Assembly (NCBI GenBank): GCA_003427395.1
Contig: BFEA01000147.1
Location: forward strand, 2,490,895 to 2,514,903
Length of the DNA: 24,009 bases
Direction of reading: 5' to 3'
DNA from: Chara braunii
Taxonomy: Eukaryota > Streptophyta > Charophyceae > Charales > Characeae
Within the stretch, counting starts at the first letter, position 1. Each line of letters starts with the position of its first letter. Below the pieces are notes generated by a model. That model made no database searches, was not told the DNA's origin, and was given only the letters and a program-made list of their open reading frames with translations. Shown piece after piece: positions 10,218 through 19,039 of the stretch. The translations under genes and the position numbers were made by a program.

Positions 10218-11236
10218 GGCGGCGACGAGCGTGAGATCCCCTGCGCGAGAGAGGGAAATCGATGGGGGAGACGGTGGCGTGCCAACATGCGTGGGTGCGC
10301 GTGTAGACGTTGGCGGTCATATAGGGCTTTTCGTTTGTTGTGAACCTGGCGAGTGTGCCGCTCCTGCGAGTTGAAGAGTGACATTTTAAGGCGTTCACTT
10401 CCGCATGAGCATAATTCAATCGAATTGTCGTGTTTTGTGTTGTTATCCTCGCAGCTACAGCAAAAAAACAGAACTGCACAAAGAGCGCACCCTTTTTTTT
10501 AACATGCGTCGTCCGCTGTTTTCGTGTGTTTGATGCCATGAGTGAGTGATGATTGCCACCTTTGCATGCACACCTCTCATGTTCCTGTTTTTTTTTTTTA
10601 TCTGATTGTTGTTCGTTTTGATGATTTTCGTAGTTGTTGTTATGGCACCAGTAACTTTTTTTTTTTTTTTTAATATAATTAAAGACATACAATCCACACA
10701 ATGTCGATGAGCAAACAAGGTCGAAGTCATGAAATGTTTCAAGATTTCATCTTGTCCATGCTTTATTGTCGAACGAGAATAACAATCGTCAGAAAAACAA
10801 CAGAACACCCCTCGCCACCACTCCCTTGAACAGACGATTCAAAAAACCAAGGACAAGACAAAATTGACTATCATTTGTTCAAAACGACAATATAACTAAA
10901 CATAGGGGCGACGCCATCGCCCCTCTCGCTTGAGCCACCCAACCGTCTATTCACCACCGTTGCCACGTGTCAACAAAACTGGCGCACAATCTATGGTTGC
11001 AACGCACCATATCCCTAGCACACAGCGGAAACGTCCGTTGGCGGTCTGCCTAAACAATTGGCGTGCACAACCTCGCACTATGACGCTTACGAAAAAAAGT
11101 AGGCCATCCTAAAAAGCACCATCCCCCGAAGGCGCGCACAAACACTTCGTGGAAGGCAAGACGAAACCACCGATCTGCCCTCCAGCCAACACTGCAATGA
11201 CTGCACGAGCGCTCCCGTCCACCATGCCAACACGAG
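10218..11236. other. Interval between convergent Harbinger genes
   Basis: This is the shared 3' region of the plus-strand third gene and the minus-strand transposase. It holds T-runs at about 10493-10500, 10588-10600 and 10656-10671. AATAAA on the minus strand (10762-10767), about 470 bases past the transposase stop, is a possible polyadenylation signal. No further gene is supported. Confidence 0.45.
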
Positions 11237-12489
11237 TCAATCGTGTTTCATTTGTTCCGCCAGAGCATTCCGCAGGGTCAGTGCTTCGTCTATCGAAATT
11301 ATCATCGACACAGGTTGAATGAGCTTTAAATCCCCAGGTCCACACGTCGTCGCACACCGGTACCGTCCACCTCCCATAACAGATTTTCGTCGAATGGAAT
11401 TTCAGCGTCGATCAATATGTTGTGCAGTATACAGACGACAATGAACTGCTACGGGAACGTGTCCAAGTTCATCTTGTGCATCCGCATAAACAACCGCCAC
11501 ATGCCCTTCAGCTTGCCGAACGCCCGCTCCACAGCTCCCCTTGTCACCTGCTGCTGCTTGTCAAACCCCTCCTCGTCGACGTGCTGATTGAAGCCTCCAT
11601 ACGGGACAACCATCCATTCCGAAGGGGGTTAGCCATTATCCGCCAAAACGTAGCTGTTCGTCCGCAACCTGAACGAGAGTGTCACAGGGGGACCACCGAA
11701 CAACGATCCCAACTCCTCGCGCTGCCACAGGCAGGACAATTGGAGCACCTTGATATCGTGGCAGCTACCCGGGTATCCCATGTGCACATCCAGTACACAC
11801 AAGTCGAGGTTAACGACAACCTGCGCGACGATGGAGAAACGACGCTTCCTGTCATAGTAAATTTCGCTCGGGGTGTTCGCTCGCTTGTCCACGTAGATGT
11901 GAGTACAATCAATGCAACCGTGGCAATTGGGGAACCTTTTATCAGCGAAGGTCCGCATAACAACAAGTTTGGGAACTCCAGTCGGCCAGGCAATCTTCTC
12001 TCCATACACCCGGAGCAGCGAGGCAATCACGTCACGGACAACAACCATGCTAGAAACTCTGCCAATTCCGAAGTTGCACGTGCTGCTCTTATACGTCTCC
12101 CCCGACGCCCACCTGTGCAATGTGTACTCCACAATCTGGTCTGGCTGCAAAGGATCCCTGTAGAACGTCACCCGCTGCTGAAGACGAGGCGCACATGCCT
12201 CCGTGATTTCCCGGAACACTCATGACGACATGCGTAGCTTCTCCCGAAAGTAGTCGTCTGTCACTTCGTCGCATTGCCTGAGGTCTTCCCACGTGCCTCC
12301 AGTCCTGCGCATCCACCACCTCGGCGTCGCTCAAGGAATCACTCCACAACCCAACACGTAGCACAACTGAAGGGCAGCCTCCGAGCTCGCCACGTAGTCA
12401 GGGCCGTCATCCGGAGTTGCGTCAATGTCCTTCTTCTACACGAGCGCAACTGCTCCTTCATTCGTCCCAGTGCCCTCTCCTGCTGACAT
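11237..12489 (-). pseudogene. PIF/Harbinger DDE transposase (DDE_Tnp_4 / HARBI1-like), decayed
   Basis: It runs from an ATG at 12489-12487 to TGA at 11239-11237, about 417 codons, a normal size for HARBI1-like proteins. An N-terminal part (TWEDLRQCDEVTDDYFREKL) precedes a helix-turn-helix-like region (about 12130-12000). The catalytic core follows. The first Asp in CIDCTHI is at 11910, the second in GYPGSCHDIKV at 11757 and the Glu in GAVERAFGKLKG at 11529, so the DDE triad is intact. The enzyme would cut and paste the element at 3-bp targets. In-frame stops lie at 12438 (TAG), 12333 (TGA), 12222 (TGA), 11631 (TAA, in the DNGY motif), 11451 (TAG) and 11328 (TAA). After 11328 the C-terminal peptide EALTLRNALAEQM reads in another frame. 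The 12438 stop or an upstream frameshift makes the true N-terminus uncertain. Confidence 0.85.
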
Positions 12490-13107
12490 CGAACAACAAC
12501 CGTGCACGAGGCCGCCCCCACGACCTGCAGCTCAAGCGGTGTCAACAACGCAAGTCCACCCTCTCCACCGCCTTCCATACCCGCGACCTCCACACGGATC
12601 CATCTCTCCGCTGCCGTATGTGTCGTCCTTCCACACCCAACGAAAGAAGCCGAAGACATCCAACGAAGCTGCCGCCTTTCTTTGGAGGCGCGGAAACGGA
12701 AAAGTGTTTCACAGCGCACTCGACGCCGAAGAAGGTCAACGGCGATGGATGCACCCAATAATGCCAATGCACTCACCGCAGGCGGTGGGCGGAAGGGACG
12801 CCGCTGCTGAGCCCGTTACAGCACTACGCCAACTTCGTGCCGCCAGCCGCACGTCGTTGTCGTCGTCGCAGCCGTCATTCAAAATTCGAATTTCAAATGT
12901 CAAGGTCCCCGGGTTTATTTTTCCCGTCGCCCGCCTGATGCTGTTTCCCGCCAGACGTCGTTGGACCACGCCGCCTCCACAAGGACAACAGACGGTGGAC
13001 CACAACCCACAGGCACAAATTTGTGTATGAAAACGGTCGCAGGCACGCCGCAAGGAAACATCCTCGGGGGACGTCTGCAAGGATGCGTGGAACGCCGCCG
13101 CAAATTT
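12490..13107. other. Presumed promoter and leader side of the transposase, right subterminal region
   Basis: No gene is supported. Minus-strand frames here are open only for short distances, and one (from 13080) is in phase with the transposase until a TGA at 12738. A perfect 12-bp palindrome AAATTCGAATTT lies at 12882-12893 in a locally AT-rich patch. The left subterminal palindrome is not repeated on this side. Confidence 0.4.
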
Positions 13108-13132
13108 CCCTAAGGAGTGTCTAATGACGCCC
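13108..13132 (-). repeat. Right terminal inverted repeat of the Harbinger element
   Basis: Read inward from 13132 it is GGGCGTCATTAGACACTCCT followed by TAGGG, pairing with 2756-2780. The target duplication TAT follows at 13133-13135. Confidence 0.9.
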
Positions 13133-13178
13133 TATATTGTGGTTGTTTTAACACTTCTGTTAGAATAGCGCCACAGTT
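13133..13178 (-). pseudogene. atp1: NUMT, upstream portion of the same atp1 copy
   Basis: The minus strand reads GAILTEVLKQPQY, the residues that directly precede SPISIEKQ in mitochondrial ATP synthase alpha. Only about 14 codons remain before the satellite begins at 13179. One likely Arg codon has become Cys (TGT). The fragment proves that the Harbinger element landed inside a mitochondrial insertion and not at its edge. Confidence 0.85.
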
Positions 13179-13600
13179 TCACACTGGTCTAAACTACCTG
13201 AATTTGGCCATCCCAGGAGGTCAGGCGCATCCAGGAAAAGTCCAAACGTATGCTCAGGCAACTGTGGCTATCTCTGTATATACTGGTGGGTGGGCTCGAG
13301 CAATGGTTGTGTGACAATGCAAAGCTCACAGCATACTCACACTGGTCTAAACTACCTGAATTTGGCTGTCCCAGGAGGTCAGGCGAATACAGGAAAAGTC
13401 CAAATGGATGGTCAGGCAAGTGTGGCTATCTCTGTATATACTGGTGGGTGGGCTCAAGCAATGGTTATGTGTGACAGTGCAAAGCTCGCAGCATACTCAC
13501 CCTGGTTCTAAACTACCTGAATTTGGCCACGCTGGAGGTCAGGTGCATCCAGGAAAAGTCCAAACGGATGCTCAGGCAACGGTTCCTTACTTCAGCGTGA
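13179..13600 (+). repeat. Tandem satellite array, about 2.6 units of 158-160 bp
   Basis: Units start CACACTGGTCTAAACTACCT at 13180, 13338 and (with changes) 13498. Each contains GGAGGTCAGG, GGAAAAGTCC and, in the first two, the invariant CTATCTCTGTATATACTGGT. The third unit breaks off after GCTCAGGCAAC. Open frames in both directions are products of the unit length and not genes. The missing left neighbour is at 2181-2262. Confidence 0.9.
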
Positions 13601-13656
13601 AACTAACAGCACACTGCTATTAGCCCTAGGAATGTGAGCTCTCAGAGGCAAAAGAA

Positions 13657-13720
13657 TTAAACCACCAGTTCATGCCATACATTATAGCCGCGGGCCCCTT
13701 TCGGAGGGCCAAACCGCAAC
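13657..13720. mobile_element. Left end of a TTAA-family MITE
   Basis: TTAAACCACCAGTTCATGCC matches the family end except at one position in the first 16. It is followed by a GC-rich interior (GCCGCGGGCCCC), as in the other copies. No matching right end is visible, so the 3' limit is arbitrary. Confidence 0.5.
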
Positions 13721-14629
13721 GCCCGGCCGCTGGCGTTTTTGTTTTTTTTCTTTATCGACGGCGTGCCTGACACAAATTTTTCAAACCAGGGCAAGAGTTC
13801 CTTTCAGCAAGGCTGGGGCCGTGTACGGGGAAAAAGGGAGAGGATAGGCCTAACATACCTAACCAGAAGAGTTTTCAGGAATGACAATCTTATAGCGGAA
13901 GAAAACCTGGCCACAGCTGACCATTGCAAAATAGGATAGAAAGCACACACATTCACTAAGGACACGTTAGTTGGTATTTGGAATCTTCAATTCGCAGAAG
14001 AGCGCCAGCATGCTAATTGACAGTTCCCATCAGGAACATTATATCATCAGTGCTCCTGGCTCATAGCCAGTAGTAAGCTGGTAGGACTTGCTTGTCTGGA
14101 GGCCCTGGATGCTTGGAAAAGGTCTTTTAAATATACCCTCCTACCTTGCCTTGTCCCCACAAACCAATCCCGCACTGCCATGACTGAGTTTGGACGGGAA
14201 CAGGGTTTGTATCCGTTAATCATGGTGGGGAATTATGTTTCATGCAAGAAGGTAACAAATACTAGGAACCGGGTTGGCATTTGCCCATCCTTCCCCCCTC
14301 CGCCCCCTCCCTCCCTAGGAATGCCCATCCTCCCACCCTCCACTCCATCCCTCTCTCCTTCCTCCCTTTTCCACTCTTCTCGCCCCCCATCCGGGTAGGC
14401 TGTGGGGACTCACTCGTCTTGATGCTTAGTCCACACCTTCTGGATCTGCCCTCCCTAGACAAGGTCTGCATTTCAACCATAGTTAGGTCAGGAGAGAGAA
14501 ACACTGGTGGCAGCTCACATGAGAAAAAGATTGTGAAGAGGTACAGGCATAAGTTTCATGTATGCAAACTTTCCATTTGCATCCCCCCTCTCAAATAAAT
14601 TGACAGACATCCATCACCAATCTATTTAT
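13721..14629. other. No gene recognised; polypyrimidine block 14283-14395
   Basis: The only conspicuous structure is about 110 bases of nearly pure C/T on the plus strand (CCCCTCCGCCCCCTCCCTCC and similar). The short frames crossing it are compositional. Confidence 0.5.
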
Positions 14630-14782
14630 TTAAAACCACCAGTACTTGGGCGACGCCTTAGCGTTAACGCTACGAGAATTTCGCTACCGGCGGGCCGTCG
14701 ATAAATCGTATCGACAGCCCGCGCTGCTTTAAAAAAGGTGCGGCCGGCGCAGCGCGCAGTGCCCAAGTACTGGTGGTTTAAA
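14630..14782. mobile_element. TTAA-family MITE, complete 153-bp copy
   Basis: The terminal inverted repeats are perfect over AAACCACCAGTACTTGGGC, paired with GCCCAAGTACTGGTGGTTT. TTAAA flanks both sides (14630-14634 and 14778-14782), one base longer than TTAA at other copies. The interior is a GC-rich imperfect inverted repeat including CGATAAATCGTATCG. Confidence 0.85.
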
Positions 14783-15004
14783 TCGATGCATCGAAATAAA
14801 TATATCAAAAACTCAGATATAATCAACAGTTAGATGAACAGGTTGAATGGTGTCCTCAGCTGCAACAGGATAGACACCAGGTTTTAAAGGCTTGTTTTTT
14901 TTTTTTTTTTTGCCAGACCTCTTTTCGCCAAAATCGGATAGCACAGACAAGTGGGGAGACACGGGAAACCAAAAATCAATTTGAAGGCACCATCAATCTT
15001 CTGA

Positions 15005-15190
15005 TTATCCACCAGTACCTACGGTTTTATGGTGCAACTTCCTCCCTGCAACTTTCGAAGGCCAGCGCCTCGAGTCCGCGACGTTGGCCGCAGATGTAAA
15101 ATCTGAACGCCCATGAAGCTCCCAAAAAATTGTGGGGCGTTAACGTGAACGCCCCGCGGCCGTACACTGGTAGACGTACTGGTGGTTTAA
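15005..15190. mobile_element. TTAA-family MITE, 186-bp copy with damaged left end
   Basis: The left end is TTATCCACCAGTACCTACGG. The right end is CGTACTGGTGGTTTAA, with an extra GTACACTGGTAGAC just inside. GC-rich interior with GGGGCGTTAACGTGAACGCC. It stops 21 bases before the next element. Confidence 0.7.
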
Positions 15191-15211
15191 AGTACGACTG
15201 CAAGGACAGAT

Positions 15212-15670
15212 GGGCTTGTTCGACACTCCTTGGGGCGTCCTTGGGGCCGAAGGAAGTCTCCTTGGGGGTTTTCAAGGAAATTCCCGCCATTGTGTCCACC
15301 TGTCCTCGGGGACGTCACCCGAGGACATTTCCTTCGAACGATGTCAGACAAGAAAACAGAAAAGAAAAAGAGATTCAAATGTGTTTGAGGCCTTCAGCCA
15401 ATAGGATGCCGCCACGATCCCGATTCTCAGTTGTAACGTCTCTCTACCCATGTGCCCGCTCCTCTCCGTGAAACGCGGATTCCTTTTGCCCAAGGGACCT
15501 CGTGAGGTCCCTTGGGCAAAAGGAAGAAATGGCTGGGGAATCCTCGGAGCCCAAGGAATTTCCTTCGGAGTGTTTTCACTTTTTTTTTTGCTGACTGCAT
15601 ATCCCCGAGGATAGGTGGAACGAACAATTCCTCGGGGACTTTACGCGCCCAAGGAGTGTCGAACGAGCCC
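15212..15670. mobile_element. Non-autonomous Harbinger relative (MITE), 459 bp
   Basis: The ends GGGCTTGTTCGACACTCCTT and, inverted, GGGCTCGTTCGACACTCCTT match the GACACTnCTT core of the big Harbinger ends. The right half repeats that element's left subterminal region in order: TCGTTCCACCTATCCTC, GTGAAAACA, AAGGAAATT and the CCCAAGGGACCTC palindrome. CAGA occurs on both sides (15207-15210 and 15671-15674, with one extra T on the left), perhaps the target duplication. No coding capacity. Confidence 0.85.
15480..15525. repeat. Perfect 46-bp palindrome inside the small Harbinger relative
   Basis: TTCCTTTTGCCCAAGGGACC starts the left arm. The arm is 22 bases, ending CTC, with GT at the centre and an exact inverted copy following. 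A shorter version (10-bp arms) sits at 2900-2921 in the large element. Confidence 0.9.
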
Positions 15671-15739
15671 CAGAAACTAAAGCTGAACAGAGGAAAAGAA
15701 CACTGCCACTTCGCAGCCAAAAGCTTTAAATATCCGAAA

Positions 15740-15960
15740 AGGTAAAAAAAAAAAAGAAGGAAATGGCAGTGAAATAAATAAATCTCTACACATTCAGCCA
15801 ACAATCGCGACGAAGGTAAAAAAAAAAAAAAAAAAGAGGAAACGGCAGTGAAGAAACGAATTTACACTTACAGATCCGGAAAAAGCTGGAAAGAGGGTCC
15901 CTGAGTTGACCAAAAAAATTGACAAAATAGTAAAATACATGATAAGCCAACAATCGTGAA
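15740..15960 (+). repeat. Imperfect duplication containing A-runs
   Basis: The motif order AAGGTAAAAA, a run of A, GGAAAnGGCAGTGAA and later GCCAACAATCGnGA occurs at about 15739-15800 and again at 15813-15958. Spacing differs between copies. No gene. Confidence 0.55.
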
Positions 15961-16513
15961 GCCAACACCCTTGCATCGATTACTTGTCTCTACTATGAAA
16001 ATCCATGACAGTTGGCACTCCCTACACAGACTTCCGCACGGTCACCAATCAGCGGCAATCACTCTGAAAATACAATGGAAAATTGCAGAGTGTTGTCGCG
16101 CTGATGTCACATGTCGGTCCTGTTCTGTCTGTACACAAATAGACGACGTCAAGACAGTCTCATTCGTGTTCCCGAAAGCGAGTCCGACAAACGAACCGTC
16201 AGCATATCTCTCATATGGACAGAGATGGCAAATAGCAATCTGTGCAATGCGCAGCAAACTGACACAGAAAGGACAATGTGCGCTTTTGGAAACACGAATG
16301 GAAACCTTGTGTGAGGTCATGAACAAAATAAGTATATATTCTATTTCTGTGTTATGAAAATCTGATTAGAAATTCATTCTAACTGCACAACGCGCAGCAA
16401 ACTGACACAGTAAGGAAACCATGTAGTCGCCCTAATTACCATTGGTCCGGGATTACTTTTTCACTGCACTCGTGATTTTCTAAAGAACTAAACCGCAGAC
16501 GTTGTCGCACTAA
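15961..16513. other. No gene recognised; one 19-bp direct repeat
   Basis: GCGCAGCAAACTGACACAG occurs exactly at 16249-16267 and 16392-16410, 143 bases apart. A 133-codon open frame (15956-16357) has no recognisable motif and I do not support it as a gene. Confidence 0.5.
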
Positions 16514-17036
16514 GGGGCTCGCCACACAGGCTTTCGAAACGCGCAAAATCGAGGCCGTGTCTTCGCCACACAGCCTTTCGAAACCAGTTCTTTTGAAAAA
16601 GTTTCGAAAGGTGTCAGATGGGCCGGCGTCGAAAGTCTTTACGAAGAGATGAGATCCTCCCGCCTGTCACGAGCCTTTCCTCGAAAGACCTCGAGTGGTC
16701 TTTTGAAAAGGCCCACTCGAAACGGTTGATCGGTCGGCAAAAAATAAATAAAAAAAGGGGCGATTCCAAGGGCCTGGCTCCACTACTCTCGACATGCACA
16801 AACGACAAAAATTATGGCGAAGTATCTTTTTCCATGTTCTAGGCAAAGATTCAGACTCTCTTTTTACACGCGTAGTGAGCAATGAGCCAGGCCCTAATGT
16901 GCATACATCGATAGGCCTGGGTGTTTCGATAGTCTGTGTGGCGAGGGGGGGGGTTCCTTTCGACGAGCAGACTTTCGAAAAGAGTCTGACACCTCTCGAA
17001 AAATGCCTTCATTCGAAAGCCTGTGTGGCGAGCCCC
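16514..17036. mobile_element. MITE with GGGGCTCGCCACACAGGCTT ends and TAA target duplication
   Basis: The terminal inverted repeats are exact over 25 bases (the 20 named plus TCGAA). TAA flanks both sides (16511-16513 and 17037-17039), as expected for PIF/Harbinger-type insertion. Both arms are studded with TTTCGAAA or close variants. A second, smaller MITE sits inside at 16770-16894. No transposase. Confidence 0.88.
16770..16894. mobile_element. 125-bp MITE nested in the preceding element
   Basis: The ends are GGGCCTGGCTC, inverted at the right. Flanking triplets are CAA and TAA. The sequence aligns end to end with the reverse complement of 17803-17927, which is also 125 bp, sharing CACTACTCTCGACATGCA and GACAAAAA. 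It belongs to the GGGCCTCGCTGC family. Confidence 0.8.
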
Positions 17037-17188
17037 TAACTATCGCACACACTCAAAACTTCATCTGATTGTGCATGTGCAAACGGACATATACATTGCC
17101 AAGCAAGGCATTGCCAAGCATAAAACAAAAGACAACACTGTGGGGAAATTACCCCTGGCCAACGACAAACTACCACCACCCCATGCAG

Positions 17189-17258
17189 TTAAAGATCCGA
17201 GGCTATGGCAGTTGATGCTGCAATTAAAGATCCGAGGCTATGGCAGTTGATGCCATGA
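17189..17258 (+). repeat. Two tandem 35-bp units
   Basis: TTAAAGATCCGAGGCTATGG begins at 17189 and again at 17224, each copy continuing CAGTTGATGC. The copies are nearly identical, so the duplication is recent. Not coding. Confidence 0.85.
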
Positions 17259-17444
17259 ACGGGAGAAGAACAAAGAAGAACAAACTGAAAGGCCAGAGGA
17301 GTTCACTGGCTGTTCCGTCCATATCGAAAAGCAGTATGGTGAATGTTGCCATGACAAGGAGAGGGAGGAGTACAGTGGGTATGGGATCGGAAAACAAAAG
17401 ACCACGACAAACTTGAATATATGACTGGGAGACAGACAAAGCAT

Positions 17445-17446
17445 CA

Positions 17447-17532
<86 letters not shown>
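17445..17532 (+). repeat. Compound (CA)n(GA)n microsatellite
   Basis: About ten CA repeats pass directly into about 34 GA repeats without interruption. The long Ser-Leu or Arg-Glu peptides readable here are artefacts. Confidence 0.97.
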
Positions 17533-17535
<3 letters not shown>

Positions 17536-17802
17536 CCTGTTGGCAATGCGATCTGCTGCGCCTCCCTCGGCAGGGCCGTGGTGTGCCTTTTGGCTTGTTT
17601 GTATTAAACCCTCACTACCTTTCTCAGTCTTGGGAAGACTGCGAATTTAGCCTACTCCAAAAAGTTCGGAGGTCCTGAGGAGGCTTGGCAAAAGGATACT
17701 GTTTGGGCCTCGTTGGCCTGTTTATAAGACAGAAGCGAAAAAAAGGAGAAACAACGCTAGGGAGGAATGCTTTCGGGGAAGGCCCTTACTAGGCCATACA
17801 TA

Positions 17803-17927
17803 GGGCCTCGCTGCACTACTCTCGAGATGTGCAAAACGAGAATGGATCTTCCGCTAGAATATGGACAGACAGATACACCGCCATGTTTTTTGTCTTTTAT
17901 GCATGTCGAGAGTAGTGCAGCGAGGCC
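17803..17927. mobile_element. 125-bp MITE, GGGCCTCGCTGC family
   Basis: The left end GGGCCTCGCTGCACTACTCT and the inverted right end AGAGTAGTGCAGCGAGGCC pair along about 20 bases. ATA precedes it and ATG follows, consistent with a 3-bp target duplication plus a change. Same family and length as 16770-16894, inverted. Confidence 0.85.
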
Positions 17928-17934
17928 ATGCATA

Positions 17935-18363
17935 GGGCCTCGCTGCACTACTCTAGACTCTCGAAATATTTCGAGAGTTCGGCTAGCGTTGTCAGAGAGG
18001 CGAGACTCTCGAAATACCCGCCTTCGCTGCACTTACTCTATAACCTATTACACTAGGCGAACTCTCGAAACCCTGGGCGTCGTCCTACTCTACAGAAGAG
18101 CTTCACCACTCCGCTACGGGACAAAGTCTGGCCGCCGGGACAGGAGGTCCACTCTCGAAAAGCGAGCCTGCCGGCGGGCAACTCCCGAGGACACTTGCAA
18201 ATTCAGTTGTTGCAGGCGGGCGACTCTCGACGTTTCGAGAGTGACGTTATAGCGTGCCTTCTGACAGCTCTCGATCGGGTTTCGGGAGTTTCCCGATCGA
18301 GAGTAAGTGCAGCGATGACCCGCTCTCGAAAATTCGAGAGTCTAGAGTAGTGCAGCGAGGCCC
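17935..18363. mobile_element. 429-bp MITE, GGGCCTCGCTGC family, long form
   Basis: The terminal inverted repeats begin GGGCCTCGCTGCACTACTCT and extend through AGACTCTCGAA. ATA flanks both sides (17932-17934 and 18364-18366). The interior repeats CTCTCGAAA or CTCTCGA at least eight times, several as palindromes such as TCTCGAAATATTTCGAGA. It lies seven bases from the 125-bp copy. No coding capacity. Confidence 0.88.
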
Positions 18364-18859
18364 ATACTCGCATCAGTACTCGGCAGGACGTATCTCACCA
18401 CTATTATGTGTAGTCCGTCTAGATTAAAATGTTGTTCTGTATGTTCTTTTCTCCTTCTTTTGTTTTGTTTTATGTGCCCTGCCAGCGAGGCAGGGAGCAT
18501 TCCACAGAGTGCTGAAACGCCCTTCCGTAGGGCACAGTCATCACCACTACTTAAAATGTATGCACCTCCTTTCCAGTCCGAAGCTTTTTTTTTTTTTTTT
18601 TTTTTCCCCCTCCTTACTTGGTGGTCCTGACTGCACCACTGTAAGGCCCACACTGAGGGCATACTCACACAAGGACGTCACTTCAGAGATCGTATCTACT
18701 AAATTGCTTTCACGACCAAAGAGTTGTTTCTTTTTATGTTCTTTTTCTTGTTCTTATTTTATCAGCACTGCCATGCTTCAATCATTTTCGTTGGAGAACC
18801 AGAAAACAAAATGCAACGGGCGGGACCACCGCCATGCTAGGCTGGGTGAAAGTTGGCGC
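18364..18859. other. No gene recognised; T-run and two small hairpins
   Basis: CCTGCCAGCGAGGCAGG (about 18479) and GCCCTTCCGTAGGGC (about 18519) can form short stems. A run of about 23 T lies at 18584-18605. I see no RNA gene signature. Confidence 0.45.
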
Positions 18860-18910
18860 TGGGTGAAATTCAGGGTCAGCAAAAACAGGCTCGGAGGCAG
18901 TGGTTGTTAA
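18860..18910. mobile_element. Possible right end of a TTAA-family MITE
   Basis: AGCAAAAACAGGCTCGGAGG followed by CAGTGGTTGTTAA resembles the end of the 7404-7509 copy (GGCTCGGAGG then TAGTGGTTTAA). No left end found. Confidence 0.4.
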
Positions 18911-19039
18911 AAGAGAAACAAAAAAAAAAAAAAACAAAAAAAAAAAAACAAGAAAACAACAACCACGCGAGCTTGAGAGTACCTCTGTTGGGAAACGGTA
19001 CGATGTGTTGGGAAGCATCACAGATGGCGCGTGAACTCA

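Larger units (their letters stand above)
2756..13132. mobile_element. PIF/Harbinger DNA transposon, complete ends, 10,377 bp, three decayed genes
   Basis: The terminal inverted repeats are GGGCGTCGTTAGACACTGCT at the left and GGGCGTCATTAGACACTCCT read inward from the right, agreeing at 22 of 25 positions. A 3-bp direct repeat TAT (2753-2755 and 13133-13135) flanks them. Removing the element and one TAT joins the two halves of the atp1 copy in frame (codons P-Q-Y | S-P-I), which fixes both boundaries. Inside are a Myb/SANT-like ORF1 (+), a second plus-strand gene of unknown function and a convergent DDE transposase (-). A Myb-like protein plus a DDE transposase is the known coding pair of PIF/Harbinger elements. 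The extra gene is unusual. All three genes carry stops or frameshifts, so the element is no longer autonomous. Confidence 0.9.

Noticed and set aside
11422-12225. 267-codon plus-strand open frame
   Set aside because: It is the antisense shadow of the transposase, whose motifs are unambiguous on the minus strand.
13180-13600. CRISPR array
   Set aside because: Units are about 159 bp with no short-repeat and unique-spacer pattern, and the sequence is eukaryotic.
13189-13623. Open frames on both strands of the satellite
   Set aside because: The same peptide pieces reappear in different frames because the units are 158 and 160 bases long; nothing suggests translation.
14887-14912. Poly(T) tract as another tail-only retroinsertion (likewise the runs near 18584, 19576 and 10656)
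   Set aside because: Flanks were compared and no direct repeat brackets these runs.
17238-17678. Frames across the CA/GA microsatellite
   Set aside because: Low-complexity translation of a dinucleotide repeat.
17767-18252. 161-codon open frame
   Set aside because: It crosses two MITEs and their boundary and is made of their inverted repeats.
18479-18540. Small hairpins as an RNA gene
   Set aside because: Two short stems without tRNA, snoRNA or snRNA signatures; too little to support.
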